Notes under the pieces: generated by a model
Databases searched by the model: none
What the model was told of the DNA's origin: nothing
Seen by the model: only the letters and a program-made list of their open reading frames with translations
Assembly: GCA_958296045.1 (NCBI GenBank)
Contig: CATQHT010000003.1
Location: 879,246 to 943,245, forward strand
Direction of reading: 5' to 3'
From: Rhodothermales bacterium
GTDB taxonomy: Bacteria; Bacteroidota; Rhodothermia; Rhodothermales; Bin80
DNA: 64,000 nucleotides
Translations under genes and position numbers: made by a program
In this document: one piece after another, positions 25,751 through 34,993 of the stretch
Position numbering within the stretch: position 1 is the first letter of the stretch
Layout of the letters: each line of letters starts with the position of its first letter

Positions 25751-26929
25751 ATGCTTTCGTGCCAACGTGACCTCTTCACGCTGCCGGATGATGCGCACTA
25801 CATCAATTGCGCGTACATGTCCCCGCTCCTTAAGTCCGCAGAGCGTGCAGGAATAGCAGGCCTCCATCGTAAGCGCGTCCCCAGCGTGATTCGGCCAGCC
25901 ATGTTTTTTGAGGAAAGCAGGCAGGCTCGCCAGCTTTTTGCTGCGCTTGTTGGGGTGCAGGCCAGCGATGTCGCGATCATTCCTTCAGCCTCATACGGAA
26001 TCGCTACGGTTGCCCGCAACATCCAAGTCAAGCCGCATCAGAACATCGTGCTGCTGCATGAGCAGTTTCCGAGCAACGTGTACGCATGGCGACGCTTGGC
26101 CCGTGAGCGCGGTGCGACCATCCGCACTATCGCACCACCGCCAGGGCTGGCGCGCGCCGCCGGGCTCAACGATCGCCTCCTCGCGGCCATTGACCATGAT
26201 ACCGCAGTCGTGGCGGTGGGCCCGGTTCACTGGGCTGACGGCACCTGCGTGGACCTGAAGGCGCTTAGCCAACGTGCCCGCCATGTGGGCGCCGCCTTTG
26301 TTGTCGATGGGACCCAGTCCGTAGGCGCGATGCCAATGGATGCCGATGCTCTTGGCATCGATGCCTTGATTTGCGCAAGCTACAAATGGATGCTCGGTCC
26401 GTATGGTATGGGGGCCATGTTCGTTGGCCCACGCTTCAGGCAAGGAATACCCTTGGAAGAGACGTGGCTGGCTCGGCAGGGGAGCGAAGACTTCAGCGCA
26501 CTGGTCGCCTATGGCGACAAGTATCGCCCAGGCGCCGAACGGTATGATATGGGTGGACGAAGCAACTTCATTCTGCTTCCCATGATGATTGAAGGGCTTA
26601 AACAGCTTTTAGCCTGGGATCAGTCCAGCATCCAGCGCTACTGTCGCCACCTTATGAAAGAAACGCTAGTGGAAGTCCGTTCACTAGGGTACCAAGTCCT
26701 GGGCGGCACCAGCGCACACCTCTTCGGTCTGCGCGTGCCAGACCACGTCTTAAGGCCACGGCTGCAGCAGGCACTGGCGGATCGCGGGGTTTCCGTATCG
26801 CTGCGTGGTAAAGCAATTCGGATCTCGCCGCATGTCTACAACAATGTGCAGGACGTGGAAGCGCTTCGCGACGCGCTCGAAGCGGCCGCGGCGCGAGCCA
26901 CCGACCGCACCTACAGCGTATTGACCTGA
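25751..26929 (+). CDS. Class V aminotransferase-fold PLP enzyme
   Basis: About 392 residues of the cysteine desulfurase/kynureninase-like class V fold: YINCAYMSPL at the front, SASYGIATVARN, VDGTQSVGAMP (the Asp that contacts the PLP ring) and CASYKWMLGPYGMG with the Schiff-base Lys. There is no conserved Cys loop of a dedicated IscS-type enzyme that I can identify, so the reaction is unassigned. ATG 25751 fits the family start better than the upstream in-frame codon. The 3' end overlaps the convergent neighbour by 19 bases. Confidence 0.75.
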   Translation: MLSCQRDLFTLPDDAHYINCAYMSPLLKSAERAGIAGLHRKRVPSVIRPAMFFEESRQARQLFAALVGVQASDVAIIPSASYGIATVARNIQVKPHQNIVLLHEQFPSNVYAWRRLARERGATIRTIAPPPGLARAAGLNDRLLAAIDHDTAVVAVGPVHWADGTCVDLKALSQRARHVGAAFVVDGTQSVGAMPMDADALGIDALICASYKWMLGPYGMGAMFVGPRFRQGIPLEETWLARQGSEDFSALVAYGDKYRPGAERYDMGGRSNFILLPMMIEGLKQLLAWDQSSIQRYCRHLMKETLVEVRSLGYQVLGGTSAHLFGLRVPDHVLRPRLQQALADRGVSVSLRGKAIRISPHVYNNVQDVEALRDALEAAAARATDRTYSVLT

Positions 26930-27441
26930 CCGGCACTTTCTGAGAGCGCGAACAGCGATTCCAGAAAAGCATGTGCGTGCCTGTATACGCCTGGCTGTTC
27001 GCTTTCCCGGGGTCCTGCCACGTTGAGCGTCCGAATCCGGTGCCGCCGCAACCATCGAGCCACAGTCAGGAGTGCGTCATTTCGCTTTTGGTCCCAGTCG
27101 GCCTGCAGCAGCGGCTTGCCGAACTCCCGAGCCGCTTCTACGGTGGCTGCTGTGCCCACTGAGGTGGCCACGGTGCCCAGAATCAGGGTACCGTCACTAT
27201 CGCGCACATTCCACCGCGTCCGCAGCAAATACCGGGCTGAGGGTGTCTCTCGTAGCGGATAGGTGGCACTGATTGTGCCATCTTCTGCTCTGCGCTCGGC
27301 TGGACACCAGCCCCCGATCGGAAGCCCGCATGCCTGCGCTGCATCCAGCGCGGCCCGGTCCACTCCCGTCTGGCCACCGGACACCACGGCTACCGGGAAC
27401 ACGTCATGCCCCATTGCGCAATTCATTGGCTCGTCGAACAT
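26911..27441 (-). CDS. Putative molybdenum carrier protein (YpsA/SLOG-like)
   Basis: A 176-residue Rossmann-like protein with the hallmark VVSGGQTGVDRAALDAA near the N-terminus, followed by GGWCPAERRAEDG and SDGTLILG. These define the putative molybdenum carrier family (Pfam PF12694), related to molybdenum-cofactor carrier and SLOG nucleotide-binding proteins. The biological role is uncertain. ATG at 27414 (MGHDVFPVAVV) is an alternative start. The divergent LolA-like gene begins 30 bases upstream. Confidence 0.75.
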   Translation of the reverse strand: MFDEPMNCAMGHDVFPVAVVSGGQTGVDRAALDAAQACGLPIGGWCPAERRAEDGTISATYPLRETPSARYLLRTRWNVRDSDGTLILGTVATSVGTAATVEAAREFGKPLLQADWDQKRNDALLTVARWLRRHRIRTLNVAGPRESEQPGVYRHAHAFLESLFALSESAGQVNTL

Positions 27442-27471
27442 CGGCCCGGCGCACCAGTTGCAGGGTCCACC

Positions 27472-28098
27472 ATGATGACATCCAAGATAATCAGGCTCTG
27501 CCTGCTTACGGCTTTGTCGGCTCCGTTGACCGTACCGGCCGCTGCACAGGGGTTGGCGTGGCTACAAACGCTGGCCAGCGCGCAGGATGGCTTCCGTGCA
27601 GATTTCCGGTGCACCATATCCTCGCCTTACTGGGAAGAGGGCCAATCATTTAGCGGAAGTCTGCTTATGCAGGGCGATCGCTACCGCGTAGATACCGGCG
27701 GCGAGATTATCATTGCGCACGGAGCGGACACGTATGTCTATAGACCCGTAGACAATCAGGTGCTTATCACCGGGCAGGACCCGGCGTTTTCGCCTGCCAC
27801 CCTCCTGGGCGATTTTGACGAGCATTACCGGGTCACAGATACCGAAAGGGTTGTCGTCGGAGGCACCGGCTACCACCTGGTCCATCTTGCTCCACTTTCG
27901 CAGGCGTCTACCCTTGTGGAGGTAAAGCTCTGGATGCGAGCCGACGATGGCGCCGTCACACGCACTGTGTCTATGGATGTTAATGAAACCACGATGGATA
28001 TTGAGTTAACAGCAATAGATCTGCGCCCCCGCATTGGTCCAGACACGTTTGCGTTGTCCTTCCCGCAAAGTGTCGAGTTCATTGACCTCCGCAACTGA
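27472..28098 (+). CDS. LolA-like outer-membrane lipoprotein carrier
   Basis: About 208 residues: a cleavable signal peptide (hydrophobic LCLLTALSAPLTVPAAAQG), then a LolA-type half-barrel pattern (FRADFRCTISSPYWEEGQSF, RYRVDTGGEIIIAHGADTYVY, LRPRIGPDTFAL). LolA shuttles lipoproteins across the periplasm to the outer membrane. ATG 27472 and 27475 are adjacent; both leave the signal peptide intact. It is followed 28 bases later by a UPF0104-type membrane protein gene on the same strand. Confidence 0.75.
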   Translation: MMTSKIIRLCLLTALSAPLTVPAAAQGLAWLQTLASAQDGFRADFRCTISSPYWEEGQSFSGSLLMQGDRYRVDTGGEIIIAHGADTYVYRPVDNQVLITGQDPAFSPATLLGDFDEHYRVTDTERVVVGGTGYHLVHLAPLSQASTLVEVKLWMRADDGAVTRTVSMDVNETTMDIELTAIDLRPRIGPDTFALSFPQSVEFIDLRN

Positions 28099-28126
28099 CA
28101 GCACGGCGGGAAGACGCTTGCGGCGC

Positions 28127-29134
28127 ATGGTCATGCGGGCCGGTCCGCTCGTCATTGCCGCCTTCCTTGTCTACCTCACGCTTCGGCGGACCGACTTGGC
28201 GGAAATCTCCAACGCCTTTGCCGGAGCCGACTATTGGTGGTGCATCCCACTTATCGCAGTCACCGTTGGCAGCCACTGGGTGCGCGCATGGCGCTGGCAG
28301 GCATTCCTTGAGGTGCTGCCGGAGGCCAAGCGGCCGCCCCGTGTCGCGATAGCCTTCGGCTCTGTCATTATCGGCTTCATGGTCAACTTCGTGCTGCCTA
28401 GGGTGGGCGAGTTTGTCCGGGCAGCCAAGGTCGCCCGCAGCGAGCGCCTTCCCTACGCTGGCGTCTTGGGCACGGTCGTAACCGAGCGTGTGATTGACCT
28501 GCTTACCCTGGCGGCTGGATTAGCCATTTCTGTGCTTCTGCTTACCGGTGAACAGCGAACCAGCCTGAACGATTCAATGCTGATGCCAGCCTATGAAAGG
28601 CTGGTATCACTCCCAGTGCCAGGCCTAGTGGCCGGAGTCTTGGCTGGTGCAACACTTATGTGGTGGATCACCACCCGCAGGCCTGTCAGGCGCTGGGCGT
28701 CCACACATCTGGCGTCGCGATGGGCCTCATTCGCGAAGGGATTGACCAGTGCCCACCGGTCCCGACGCAAAGTGCGGCTCGCCGTCAGCACAGTCATTAT
28801 GTGGCTTATGTACACGCTTATGGCCTATATCCCACTGGAGATGTTTCACATTGCAGACGTATACAACCTCCGCCTGGTGGACGGTCTGGTGATCATGTTT
28901 GTTGGCGTCCTTGGGGTGGTCGTACCCACTCCAGGTGGTGCCGGGTCATTTCACTATATCACCGTCCTGATGCTGACTACATTCTATGGTGTACCCGACT
29001 CGCTGGCTGCCACCTACGCGGTGTTTGTGCATGGTGCACAGCTTGTCTTGTATCTCGCGCTTGGACTGTTGATGGTCGCCATCCAGGACACCAGGATCGC
29101 CCAGCTACGCGCGGATATGCGACGAACCGGATGA
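28127..29134 (+). CDS. Lysylphosphatidylglycerol synthase TM-region-like flippase/membrane protein (UPF0104)
   Basis: About 335 residues with some eight membrane helices. It carries family-type segments HWVRAWRWQAFL, GFMVNFVLPRVGEFVRA, VVTERVIDLLTL and VVVPTPGGAGSFHYI. UPF0104/AglD-type proteins are the membrane half of MprF-like systems or stand-alone lipid-handling proteins. No aminoacyl-transferase domain is present, so lipid aminoacylation cannot be claimed. ATG 28127 follows the LolA-like gene closely; a longer form overlapping that gene is possible. Confidence 0.75.
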   Translation: MVMRAGPLVIAAFLVYLTLRRTDLAEISNAFAGADYWWCIPLIAVTVGSHWVRAWRWQAFLEVLPEAKRPPRVAIAFGSVIIGFMVNFVLPRVGEFVRAAKVARSERLPYAGVLGTVVTERVIDLLTLAAGLAISVLLLTGEQRTSLNDSMLMPAYERLVSLPVPGLVAGVLAGATLMWWITTRRPVRRWASTHLASRWASFAKGLTSAHRSRRKVRLAVSTVIMWLMYTLMAYIPLEMFHIADVYNLRLVDGLVIMFVGVLGVVVPTPGGAGSFHYITVLMLTTFYGVPDSLAATYAVFVHGAQLVLYLALGLLMVAIQDTRIAQLRADMRRTG

Positions 29135-29303
29135 ATGCGAGGTCAGACTGGTGGGATAGATCTTAGGGGCACTGAATTTTTCCAGATATCCGTCCAGTAG
29201 TCCGGCTAATTGAGCGCATTTCAGCTGATTGGTGCCGCGGGGGTGGCTTAGCGCCATTTATTGGTTTCAGGCCGGGTACTGCAAGGTTGTGGGGAGCGGA
29301 ACG

Positions 29304-30071
29304 CTAACGCTGGTCGCTGTGCTCATTAACCGGGCGGGTTGCGGCGAAAAGGATGATCGCCGCCGCCACCGACACGTTAAGCGAATCCACCTCCCCTGGC
29401 ATCGGAATCGTCACCAGGCAATCGCACTCCGCCGTCACCTGACGACTTAGACCTTTTCCTTCGCTGCCTACCACTAGCGCGGTGGGCCGGTCCCAAGGAG
29501 CCGACCAGACTGAAACATCTCCTTTCGCGTCGCTTCCCGCCACATAGTAGCCTCGCTCCTTGAGCTGATACAAGGCGCTAGGCAGATCCTGTGTCCGGGC
29601 GATGCCGATGCGCATAGCAGTGCCTGCGCTGGCCTTGATAACCACGGCACTTATTGGCGCCATGTGCCGCGCTCCTACGATGATGCCACACACTCCTGCC
29701 GCAACCGCGGTTCGTATCAAAGCCCCAAAGTTGCGAGGATCCTGAATGCCGTCTAGCACTAGAAGGCGCGGCTTCAGCACCTTCACCGCGTCCGGGCTGG
29801 CCGCGATGTGGTGAAGCATGCGGTCCATATCTTTGTACGCAAGCTCCGCACGGATTGCTACCACTCCCTGATGGGGCAGCCCACGCGCCATGCGGTTTAG
29901 CCTGGAAAGAGGCACATCCTGTACCGGAACGTTCGCCTGGCGGGCTTTCCTGCGCAAAGGCGCCAGACTTCGCAGGCCCTGCTGCAGGAGCACCCTCGTA
30001 AACCGCTCCGGCTCCATAGCCAGCGCTTCACGCACCGGATGACGGCCGACCACACAAAGGGGAGCGCTCAC
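29304..30071 (-). CDS. rlmB: 23S rRNA 2'-O-methyltransferase RlmB-type (SpoU family)
   Basis: About 255 residues: N-terminal substrate-binding domain (VVGRHPVREAL) and a SPOUT domain with the three motifs LDGIQDPRNFGALIRTA, ALVVGSEGKGLS and IPMPGEVDSLNVSVAAAI. RlmB methylates G2251 of 23S rRNA; other SpoU 2'-O-methyltransferases are close alternatives. GTG 30071 is chosen because it overlaps the upstream stop as GTGA and removes an N-terminal extension that only repeats the neighbour's coding region in another frame. Confidence 0.85.
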   Translation of the reverse strand: MSAPLCVVGRHPVREALAMEPERFTRVLLQQGLRSLAPLRRKARQANVPVQDVPLSRLNRMARGLPHQGVVAIRAELAYKDMDRMLHHIAASPDAVKVLKPRLLVLDGIQDPRNFGALIRTAVAAGVCGIIVGARHMAPISAVVIKASAGTAMRIGIARTQDLPSALYQLKERGYYVAGSDAKGDVSVWSAPWDRPTALVVGSEGKGLSRQVTAECDCLVTIPMPGEVDSLNVSVAAAIILFAATRPVNEHSDQR

Positions 30072-31438
30072 AGGCTCTGGGCGTGCCAATCCAAGCGTTG
30101 CACAAGGTTCTCTGCCACCTCCTCCTGCTCCGGCCTCATAAGTACGCTCCGAAGGATACGTGCCCGGCGACTGTCGCACGCTACCCAAGGATGTCTTCCC
30201 CGAAGAGCCGCATCGGACACCGACAGCACACTGAGATAGATGGGGTCGCGGTTCACCATGGCTGCCTCGAAAAGGAACTGCGATCTGGCATCAATCTCGC
30301 TGGTCGTGCGCCCTCTTGGAAAGTACGTGACGATGTCGAGCGCCGGCTCCTGGTATACCTCCAGCCAGCGGGCACCCTCAAGCGCCACGCACCAGCGCCG
30401 CGTCGCCCGCAGACAGCCCGCCAGGATGGCCCCCAAGCCGCGATCTGCCTCCAGCGGAAGCACCTGAAGCGTCAGCCACAAGGCGGCGGCCGCCGCACCG
30501 GCTCGGGAACACTCCAGACTGATTTCGCCCAGATGCAGCTCGTCCGAAGTGAAGTACGTGTATGCCGAATCGTGCTTGTAGACCTTCCCTACGATCGGAT
30601 CTCTAAACAGGATGGCTCCGCACCCGTACGGCTGAAGCCCGTGCTTGTGTGGATCAACAACCACTGAATCCGCCTGCGCAATAGCGCGGTAGTGCCGTGC
30701 AGCCTCTCCGCCGAGCATTCCATCCTGCTCCCTAGCCAACAGCGCATAGAATCCGCCATAGGCCGCATCAACGTGCACGCGCGTGCCATATCGCCGACAA
30801 AGAGGCACCGCGTCCGCAATTGGATCCACCGCGCCAAGCGCGGTAGTGCCCGGCGTTACCACAACCGTACCTACCTTGCCGGTCTTCAGCTGCGCCTCCA
30901 GCGCATCCATGTCCATGCGCCCTATGCGATCATTGGGGATCTTAACCAGCTCCATCCCGAGCACGTCCGCCATGCGGCCATGGTTGTAATGGGCCGCAGC
31001 ACCCACAGCCACCGACATGCCCGGCTTGAAATGGCGCGCAACCCACAGCGCCTCGAGGTTAGCTACAGACCCACCACCGGTCAGATGCCCCAGCGTCTGT
31101 TGTGGAAAGCCAAACATGGCGGCCAGTTGGCGCACGACTTCTTTTTCCATCTCAGCGGTCGGAGGCCCGCCATCTAACGCATGGTTGTTGGGATTAATAA
31201 GCATCGCCGCCGCATACCCGAGTGCCGCCACCGGATGCGGGGGCTTCAGCATCTGGCCCGCGTAGCTTGGATGGAAAAACGGATAGTTACCATATAAGCG
31301 ATGCATAAAGCGGTCAAAGGCGGCGCGCACCTCCTCCTCGGCTACCTGCAACGACGGATCCGTAACGAACGGGGACCATCGCCCCTCCCACTGTCGCACA
31401 CACCGAGCCGCTTCGTGCAGCCACTCTCCGATGTCCAT
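30068..31438 (-). CDS. PLP-dependent group II amino-acid decarboxylase
   Basis: A 456-residue decarboxylase: LTGGGSVANLEALW, VTPGTTALGAVDP, VHVDAAYGGFY and the Schiff-base motif DPHKHGLQPYGCG are those of the aromatic/glutamate/aspartate group II decarboxylases. The substrate (for example tyrosine, aspartate or glutamate) cannot be decided here. It sits 4 bases after lgt and overlaps rlmB by GTGA, inside an otherwise housekeeping operon led by hisS. Confidence 0.8.
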   Translation of the reverse strand: MDIGEWLHEAARCVRQWEGRWSPFVTDPSLQVAEEEVRAAFDRFMHRLYGNYPFFHPSYAGQMLKPPHPVAALGYAAAMLINPNNHALDGGPPTAEMEKEVVRQLAAMFGFPQQTLGHLTGGGSVANLEALWVARHFKPGMSVAVGAAAHYNHGRMADVLGMELVKIPNDRIGRMDMDALEAQLKTGKVGTVVVTPGTTALGAVDPIADAVPLCRRYGTRVHVDAAYGGFYALLAREQDGMLGGEAARHYRAIAQADSVVVDPHKHGLQPYGCGAILFRDPIVGKVYKHDSAYTYFTSDELHLGEISLECSRAGAAAAALWLTLQVLPLEADRGLGAILAGCLRATRRWCVALEGARWLEVYQEPALDIVTYFPRGRTTSEIDARSQFLFEAAMVNRDPIYLSVLSVSDAALRGRHPWVACDSRRARILRSVLMRPEQEEVAENLVQRLDWHAQSL

Positions 31439-31442
31439 GCCG

Positions 31443-32360
31443 TCATGCCCCGCCTAACGCCGACGCCCTTCGCCGCGTGGTACGCACCAACCCTACCAGA
31501 CCCACAACGATTAGAAACACCGAAATGAGCATAGCCTGGGACACATCAAAGCCCACAAAATCGTTCCTGGCAGTGACGCGAATCTGCTCTATAAGGAATC
31601 GCTCCATACCAAAAAAGATCAACGTCATCGACATGATCCAACCCCGCCGGAACGGGTGCTTGCGCAGGGCGAATAGGATGCCAAACAGCACAAGCGCCAT
31701 GCCGAACTCGTATAGCGAGGTGGGATACACACCGGTTTCGGGCAGCGCGACGCCAAGGATGTTGTTGGGATAGGTTTCGCCCCAAAGCCAGACCGGCACA
31801 AAGGACGGACGCGCCGCCGGGTTCGACGCGATGCCCCAGTCGCCGTCTCCCGCTAGGTGGCACCCGATGCGTCCGATGCCATAAGCGAGGAGCACGTTGG
31901 GGATGAGCGCATCGACAAACGTTATCAGATGGACACCCTTTTTGCGCACATACCATGCTATACCGATGCCTGCGACCAGCAGGCCGCCATAAAAGGTCAG
32001 CCCACCTTTCGAGAAAAGCATGCCAGCGGGGTCAGCCCGAAAGTCCGACATATTTTCCAGGATGTGGAAGAGCTTGGCCCCTGCGAGGCCGCCCACCACT
32101 GCGATGACCACCACGGTGCCCACCAGATAGGAGGGGCTAACGCGAACGGTCTTGCGCCGCCCCTTGCCCTGCGTTTTCTTGGCAAGCATCGGTACGCTGT
32201 TAAGCGCCTTGTCCTTATAGAGCCGGTCCAGCTCCATTCGTGACAGCCAGGCCGCGACAAGAAACGCCACGGCCATCATGACACCAAACGAGTAAATCGT
32301 CAGGGTTTCAGTACCCAGGACCTCAAACGGCAGCGGGATTTCCAGAAATCGCGGATACAT
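31443..32360 (-). CDS. lgt: Prolipoprotein diacylglyceryl transferase
   Basis: A 305-residue multi-spanning membrane protein with Lgt motifs: GGLTFYGGLLVAG, YGIGRIGCHLAGDGDWG with the conserved Arg, YPTSLYEFG, and the late GMERFLIEQIR. Lgt attaches diacylglycerol to the lipobox Cys of prolipoproteins, several of which are encoded in this window. A basic insert near residues 60-72 (KKTQGKGRRKT) is longer than in E. coli Lgt. The gene begins 3 bases after hisS. Confidence 0.92.
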   Translation of the reverse strand: MYPRFLEIPLPFEVLGTETLTIYSFGVMMAVAFLVAAWLSRMELDRLYKDKALNSVPMLAKKTQGKGRRKTVRVSPSYLVGTVVVIAVVGGLAGAKLFHILENMSDFRADPAGMLFSKGGLTFYGGLLVAGIGIAWYVRKKGVHLITFVDALIPNVLLAYGIGRIGCHLAGDGDWGIASNPAARPSFVPVWLWGETYPNNILGVALPETGVYPTSLYEFGMALVLFGILFALRKHPFRRGWIMSMTLIFFGMERFLIEQIRVTARNDFVGFDVSQAMLISVFLIVVGLVGLVRTTRRRASALGGA

Positions 32361-32363
32361 CTG

Positions 32364-33650
32364 TTATCGGAGATAGCTGAGCAGGTAGTCGGGCAGCGCA
32401 TCGAAGGATACGAGTTGTTGCGTACCCTGCGCCATATCTTTAGCGGTAGCCTGCCCAGTGGCCACCTCGTTGTCCCCTACAATCACGCAGCAGCGCGCCT
32501 TGAGGCGGTGAGCGGTCCGCAGCTGCGCCTTCATGGACCGCCAGCGGGGTCCCTGTATCACGCTGAGCCCTTTGCGCCTGAGCTGGTGGGCCAGCACGAA
32601 TAGCACGGGCGCTGCGGCTTCGCCGAGGCCCAACAGGTAAGTGTCCACCACCCCGGCGGCAGGCCAAGGCTGCCCACCAGCCTCGAGCGCCAGAAGCAGC
32701 CGTTCCATGCCCGCGGCAAAGCCGACAGCAGGAACAGATCGGGAGCTTCCTATAGACTGCGACAACAGGTCGTATCGTCCTCCGCCAGCCAGAGCATTCT
32801 GGGCCCCCAGGCCAGCGCCTTCAATCTCGAAAGCGGTTCGTGTATAGTAGTCCAATCCACGTACCAGATGAGGGTCTTCGGTGTACGAGATGTTCACCTC
32901 GTCCAGTAGTGCCTTGACGGCCTCATAGTGCGCCCGGCTTTCGGAGTCCACGTAGTCGATCAGCCGAGGGGCCTCGCGTACCAGTGCGCGTTCCGCTTGG
33001 ACTTTTGTATCCAGGATACGTAGCGGGTTTTTCTGTAGTCGCTGCTGGCTTGCCGATGTCAGCTTCGCTTCATACGGCGCAAAGTAGGCGCAAAGTGCCT
33101 CGATGTACCGGACCCGGCTGTCGGCATCACCCAGCGTGTTTATACGCAGCGTCGTACCCGTAAGGCCCAGCGCACCATAAATCTCCAGTGCGCAGGAGAT
33201 CACCTCCGCGTCTGCGCGCGGGTCGATCGCGCCCAAGATCTCCACGCCGAACTGGTGAAACTGGCGGTACCGCCCCTTCTGCGGCCGCTCCGCGCGAAAG
33301 CACGGCCCCATATAGAACAGTCGCTGCTCGCCCGGGTGCTGCTCCAAGTGATGCTGCAAATACGCGCGCATCACCGGGGCTGTCATTTCCGGGCGCAACA
33401 CATAGTGCGTCCGTCCACGGATGAAGGCGAACATCTCCTTGGTCACGATGTCAGACGCCTCCCCGACGCCTCGCGCGATAAGCGACAACGGCTCGAGGAC
33501 GGGCGTCCGGATCTCCTGAAATGCGAACCGCTGCATCATATCCCGAATCACGCCTTCGACATGCTGCCAAGCCTCAGACCGTCTGACCGCTCGCCTGCTG
33601 GTCGGCAGGATATCGTAGGTCCCTTCGATGGATCGGAACGTAGCTTTCAC
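32364..33650 (-). CDS. hisS: Histidyl-tRNA synthetase
   Basis: A 428-residue class II synthetase: motif 2 region CFRAERPQKGRYRQFHQFGVE, the His-binding HisA motif LVRGLDYYTRTAFEI, motif 3 with VPAVGFAAGMERLLLAL, and a C-terminal anticodon-binding domain. It is the first gene of the hisS-lgt-decarboxylase-rlmB operon, judged by 3-4 base spacings and the final GTGA overlap. Confidence 0.95.
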   Translation of the reverse strand: MKATFRSIEGTYDILPTSRRAVRRSEAWQHVEGVIRDMMQRFAFQEIRTPVLEPLSLIARGVGEASDIVTKEMFAFIRGRTHYVLRPEMTAPVMRAYLQHHLEQHPGEQRLFYMGPCFRAERPQKGRYRQFHQFGVEILGAIDPRADAEVISCALEIYGALGLTGTTLRINTLGDADSRVRYIEALCAYFAPYEAKLTSASQQRLQKNPLRILDTKVQAERALVREAPRLIDYVDSESRAHYEAVKALLDEVNISYTEDPHLVRGLDYYTRTAFEIEGAGLGAQNALAGGGRYDLLSQSIGSSRSVPAVGFAAGMERLLLALEAGGQPWPAAGVVDTYLLGLGEAAAPVLFVLAHQLRRKGLSVIQGPRWRSMKAQLRTAHRLKARCCVIVGDNEVATGQATAKDMAQGTQQLVSFDALPDYLLSYLR

Positions 33651-33952
33651 GACGTGCAGAGGGGTGGATGGGAGTCGTTTTCGCGCGACACGGCGTTTCT
33701 ACGCACCGCAGTGCACTCGGGTCGGTTCGCCCTTAGGTAACACTCTGCAGCCGCCCCCTCACATGCCTGTGCCCACTGCAGGACCCAGCCATGTGCGGGC
33801 ACCATCTTATTAGGGTCTTATCAGGTTTGGCTCTTGTCTGGCTCCCATTGCTCAGCAGAACATGAGCGCACATTGGCCCTGAAACAGGTCCGCGCCCGCG
33901 CCGGGACACATCGCGGCCGCTGGAGACCGACATTGCGCCGCAATAGTGGTCC
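33651..33952 (-). other. Intergenic stretch between hisS and rluD
   Basis: About 300 bases that must hold the hisS operon promoter and the end of the obg-rluD transcript. I recognise no gene, clear terminator or promoter boxes. Confidence 0.4.
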
Positions 33953-34993
33953 TTATTGATCGGCGCGCTGCAGCATCTGAAGGGCCGCCAGCATGTCGTC
34001 TGGCAGCGGACAGGTCACGTCAATAGCTTGGCCGGAGTGGGGATGCTCAAATCCCAGGCTGCCAGCATGCAGCGCTTGGCGACCAAGCCTACTGAACACA
34101 TGGCGGAACGTAGCTCTGCGGCGGCTGGTGGTCGGGCCCCGGCGAATCGCGCGTCCGCCATACGTCGGATCACCTAGAATCGGATGACCTATATGCTCTG
34201 CATGCACTCGAATCTGGTGCGTTCGACCTGTCTCTAGGCTGAATGCCATAAGCGCGACATGAGTGAGCGGCCGCTGCACCCGGTACCGCGTCGCTGCGCG
34301 CTTGCCGCGCGGCGCTGGTACTACGGCCATCTTCCGGCGGTCCTTTGGGCTGCGCCCGATTTGGGTCACCAGGCGACCCTCTGGCGGATTCGGGACGCCC
34401 CAGACAATGCCATTGTAAGTGCGGCGCGCCGTGCGCTGCGCAAACTGAAGCGCCAGTGCGCGATGAGTCACATCGTCTTTCGCTACCACCAAGAGCCCCG
34501 TGGTATCCTTGTCTAGACGATGTACAATGCCTGGACGGATACAGGTATGGTCATACAAGCTGCTCAGCCCGATCTCCTGATCCTTTGGCCGATGGTGAGC
34601 CGCCACAGACGGGCTTCCCGTATGATGCAGCAACGCATGCACGAGCGTGCCCGAATGGTGGCCAGTACCCGGATGCACTGGCATCCCCGCCGGCTTGTTT
34701 ACTACCAGCAGCCTGGAATCCTCATAAGGGATGGCAAGCGGAATAGGCTCCGGCTCCACCTCTGGCAACCTAGGCTTCGGTACCGTCCACGCGATGCGAT
34801 CACCCGCCGTTATGCGGACGGACGGACGGCGCACCTGTCGGTCATTGACCCGCACAGCGCCTAGTCGGATACTTTCCTGCACCTTCGTGCGCGAAGCCGC
34901 TGGTAATGCAGCAGCTATGTACACATCAATGCGCTGCGGCGGTCCATCCTGCACAGTCAGCCTGATAACCCTGTCCTCTACGGGAGCGTTCAT
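33953..34993 (-). CDS. rluD: RluD-type 23S rRNA pseudouridine synthase
   Basis: A 346-residue RluA/RluD family enzyme: N-terminal S4 domain (RTKVQESIRLGAVRVNDRQV), the catalytic Asp motif HRLDKDTTGLLVVAKD and the late ETGRTHQIRVHAEHIGHPILGD. RluD modifies U1911/1915/1917 in helix 69 of 23S rRNA; other RluA-family substrates cannot be excluded. It overlaps obg by ATGA. Confidence 0.9.
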   Translation of the reverse strand: MNAPVEDRVIRLTVQDGPPQRIDVYIAAALPAASRTKVQESIRLGAVRVNDRQVRRPSVRITAGDRIAWTVPKPRLPEVEPEPIPLAIPYEDSRLLVVNKPAGMPVHPGTGHHSGTLVHALLHHTGSPSVAAHHRPKDQEIGLSSLYDHTCIRPGIVHRLDKDTTGLLVVAKDDVTHRALALQFAQRTARRTYNGIVWGVPNPPEGRLVTQIGRSPKDRRKMAVVPAPRGKRAATRYRVQRPLTHVALMAFSLETGRTHQIRVHAEHIGHPILGDPTYGGRAIRRGPTTSRRRATFRHVFSRLGRQALHAGSLGFEHPHSGQAIDVTCPLPDDMLAALQMLQRADQ

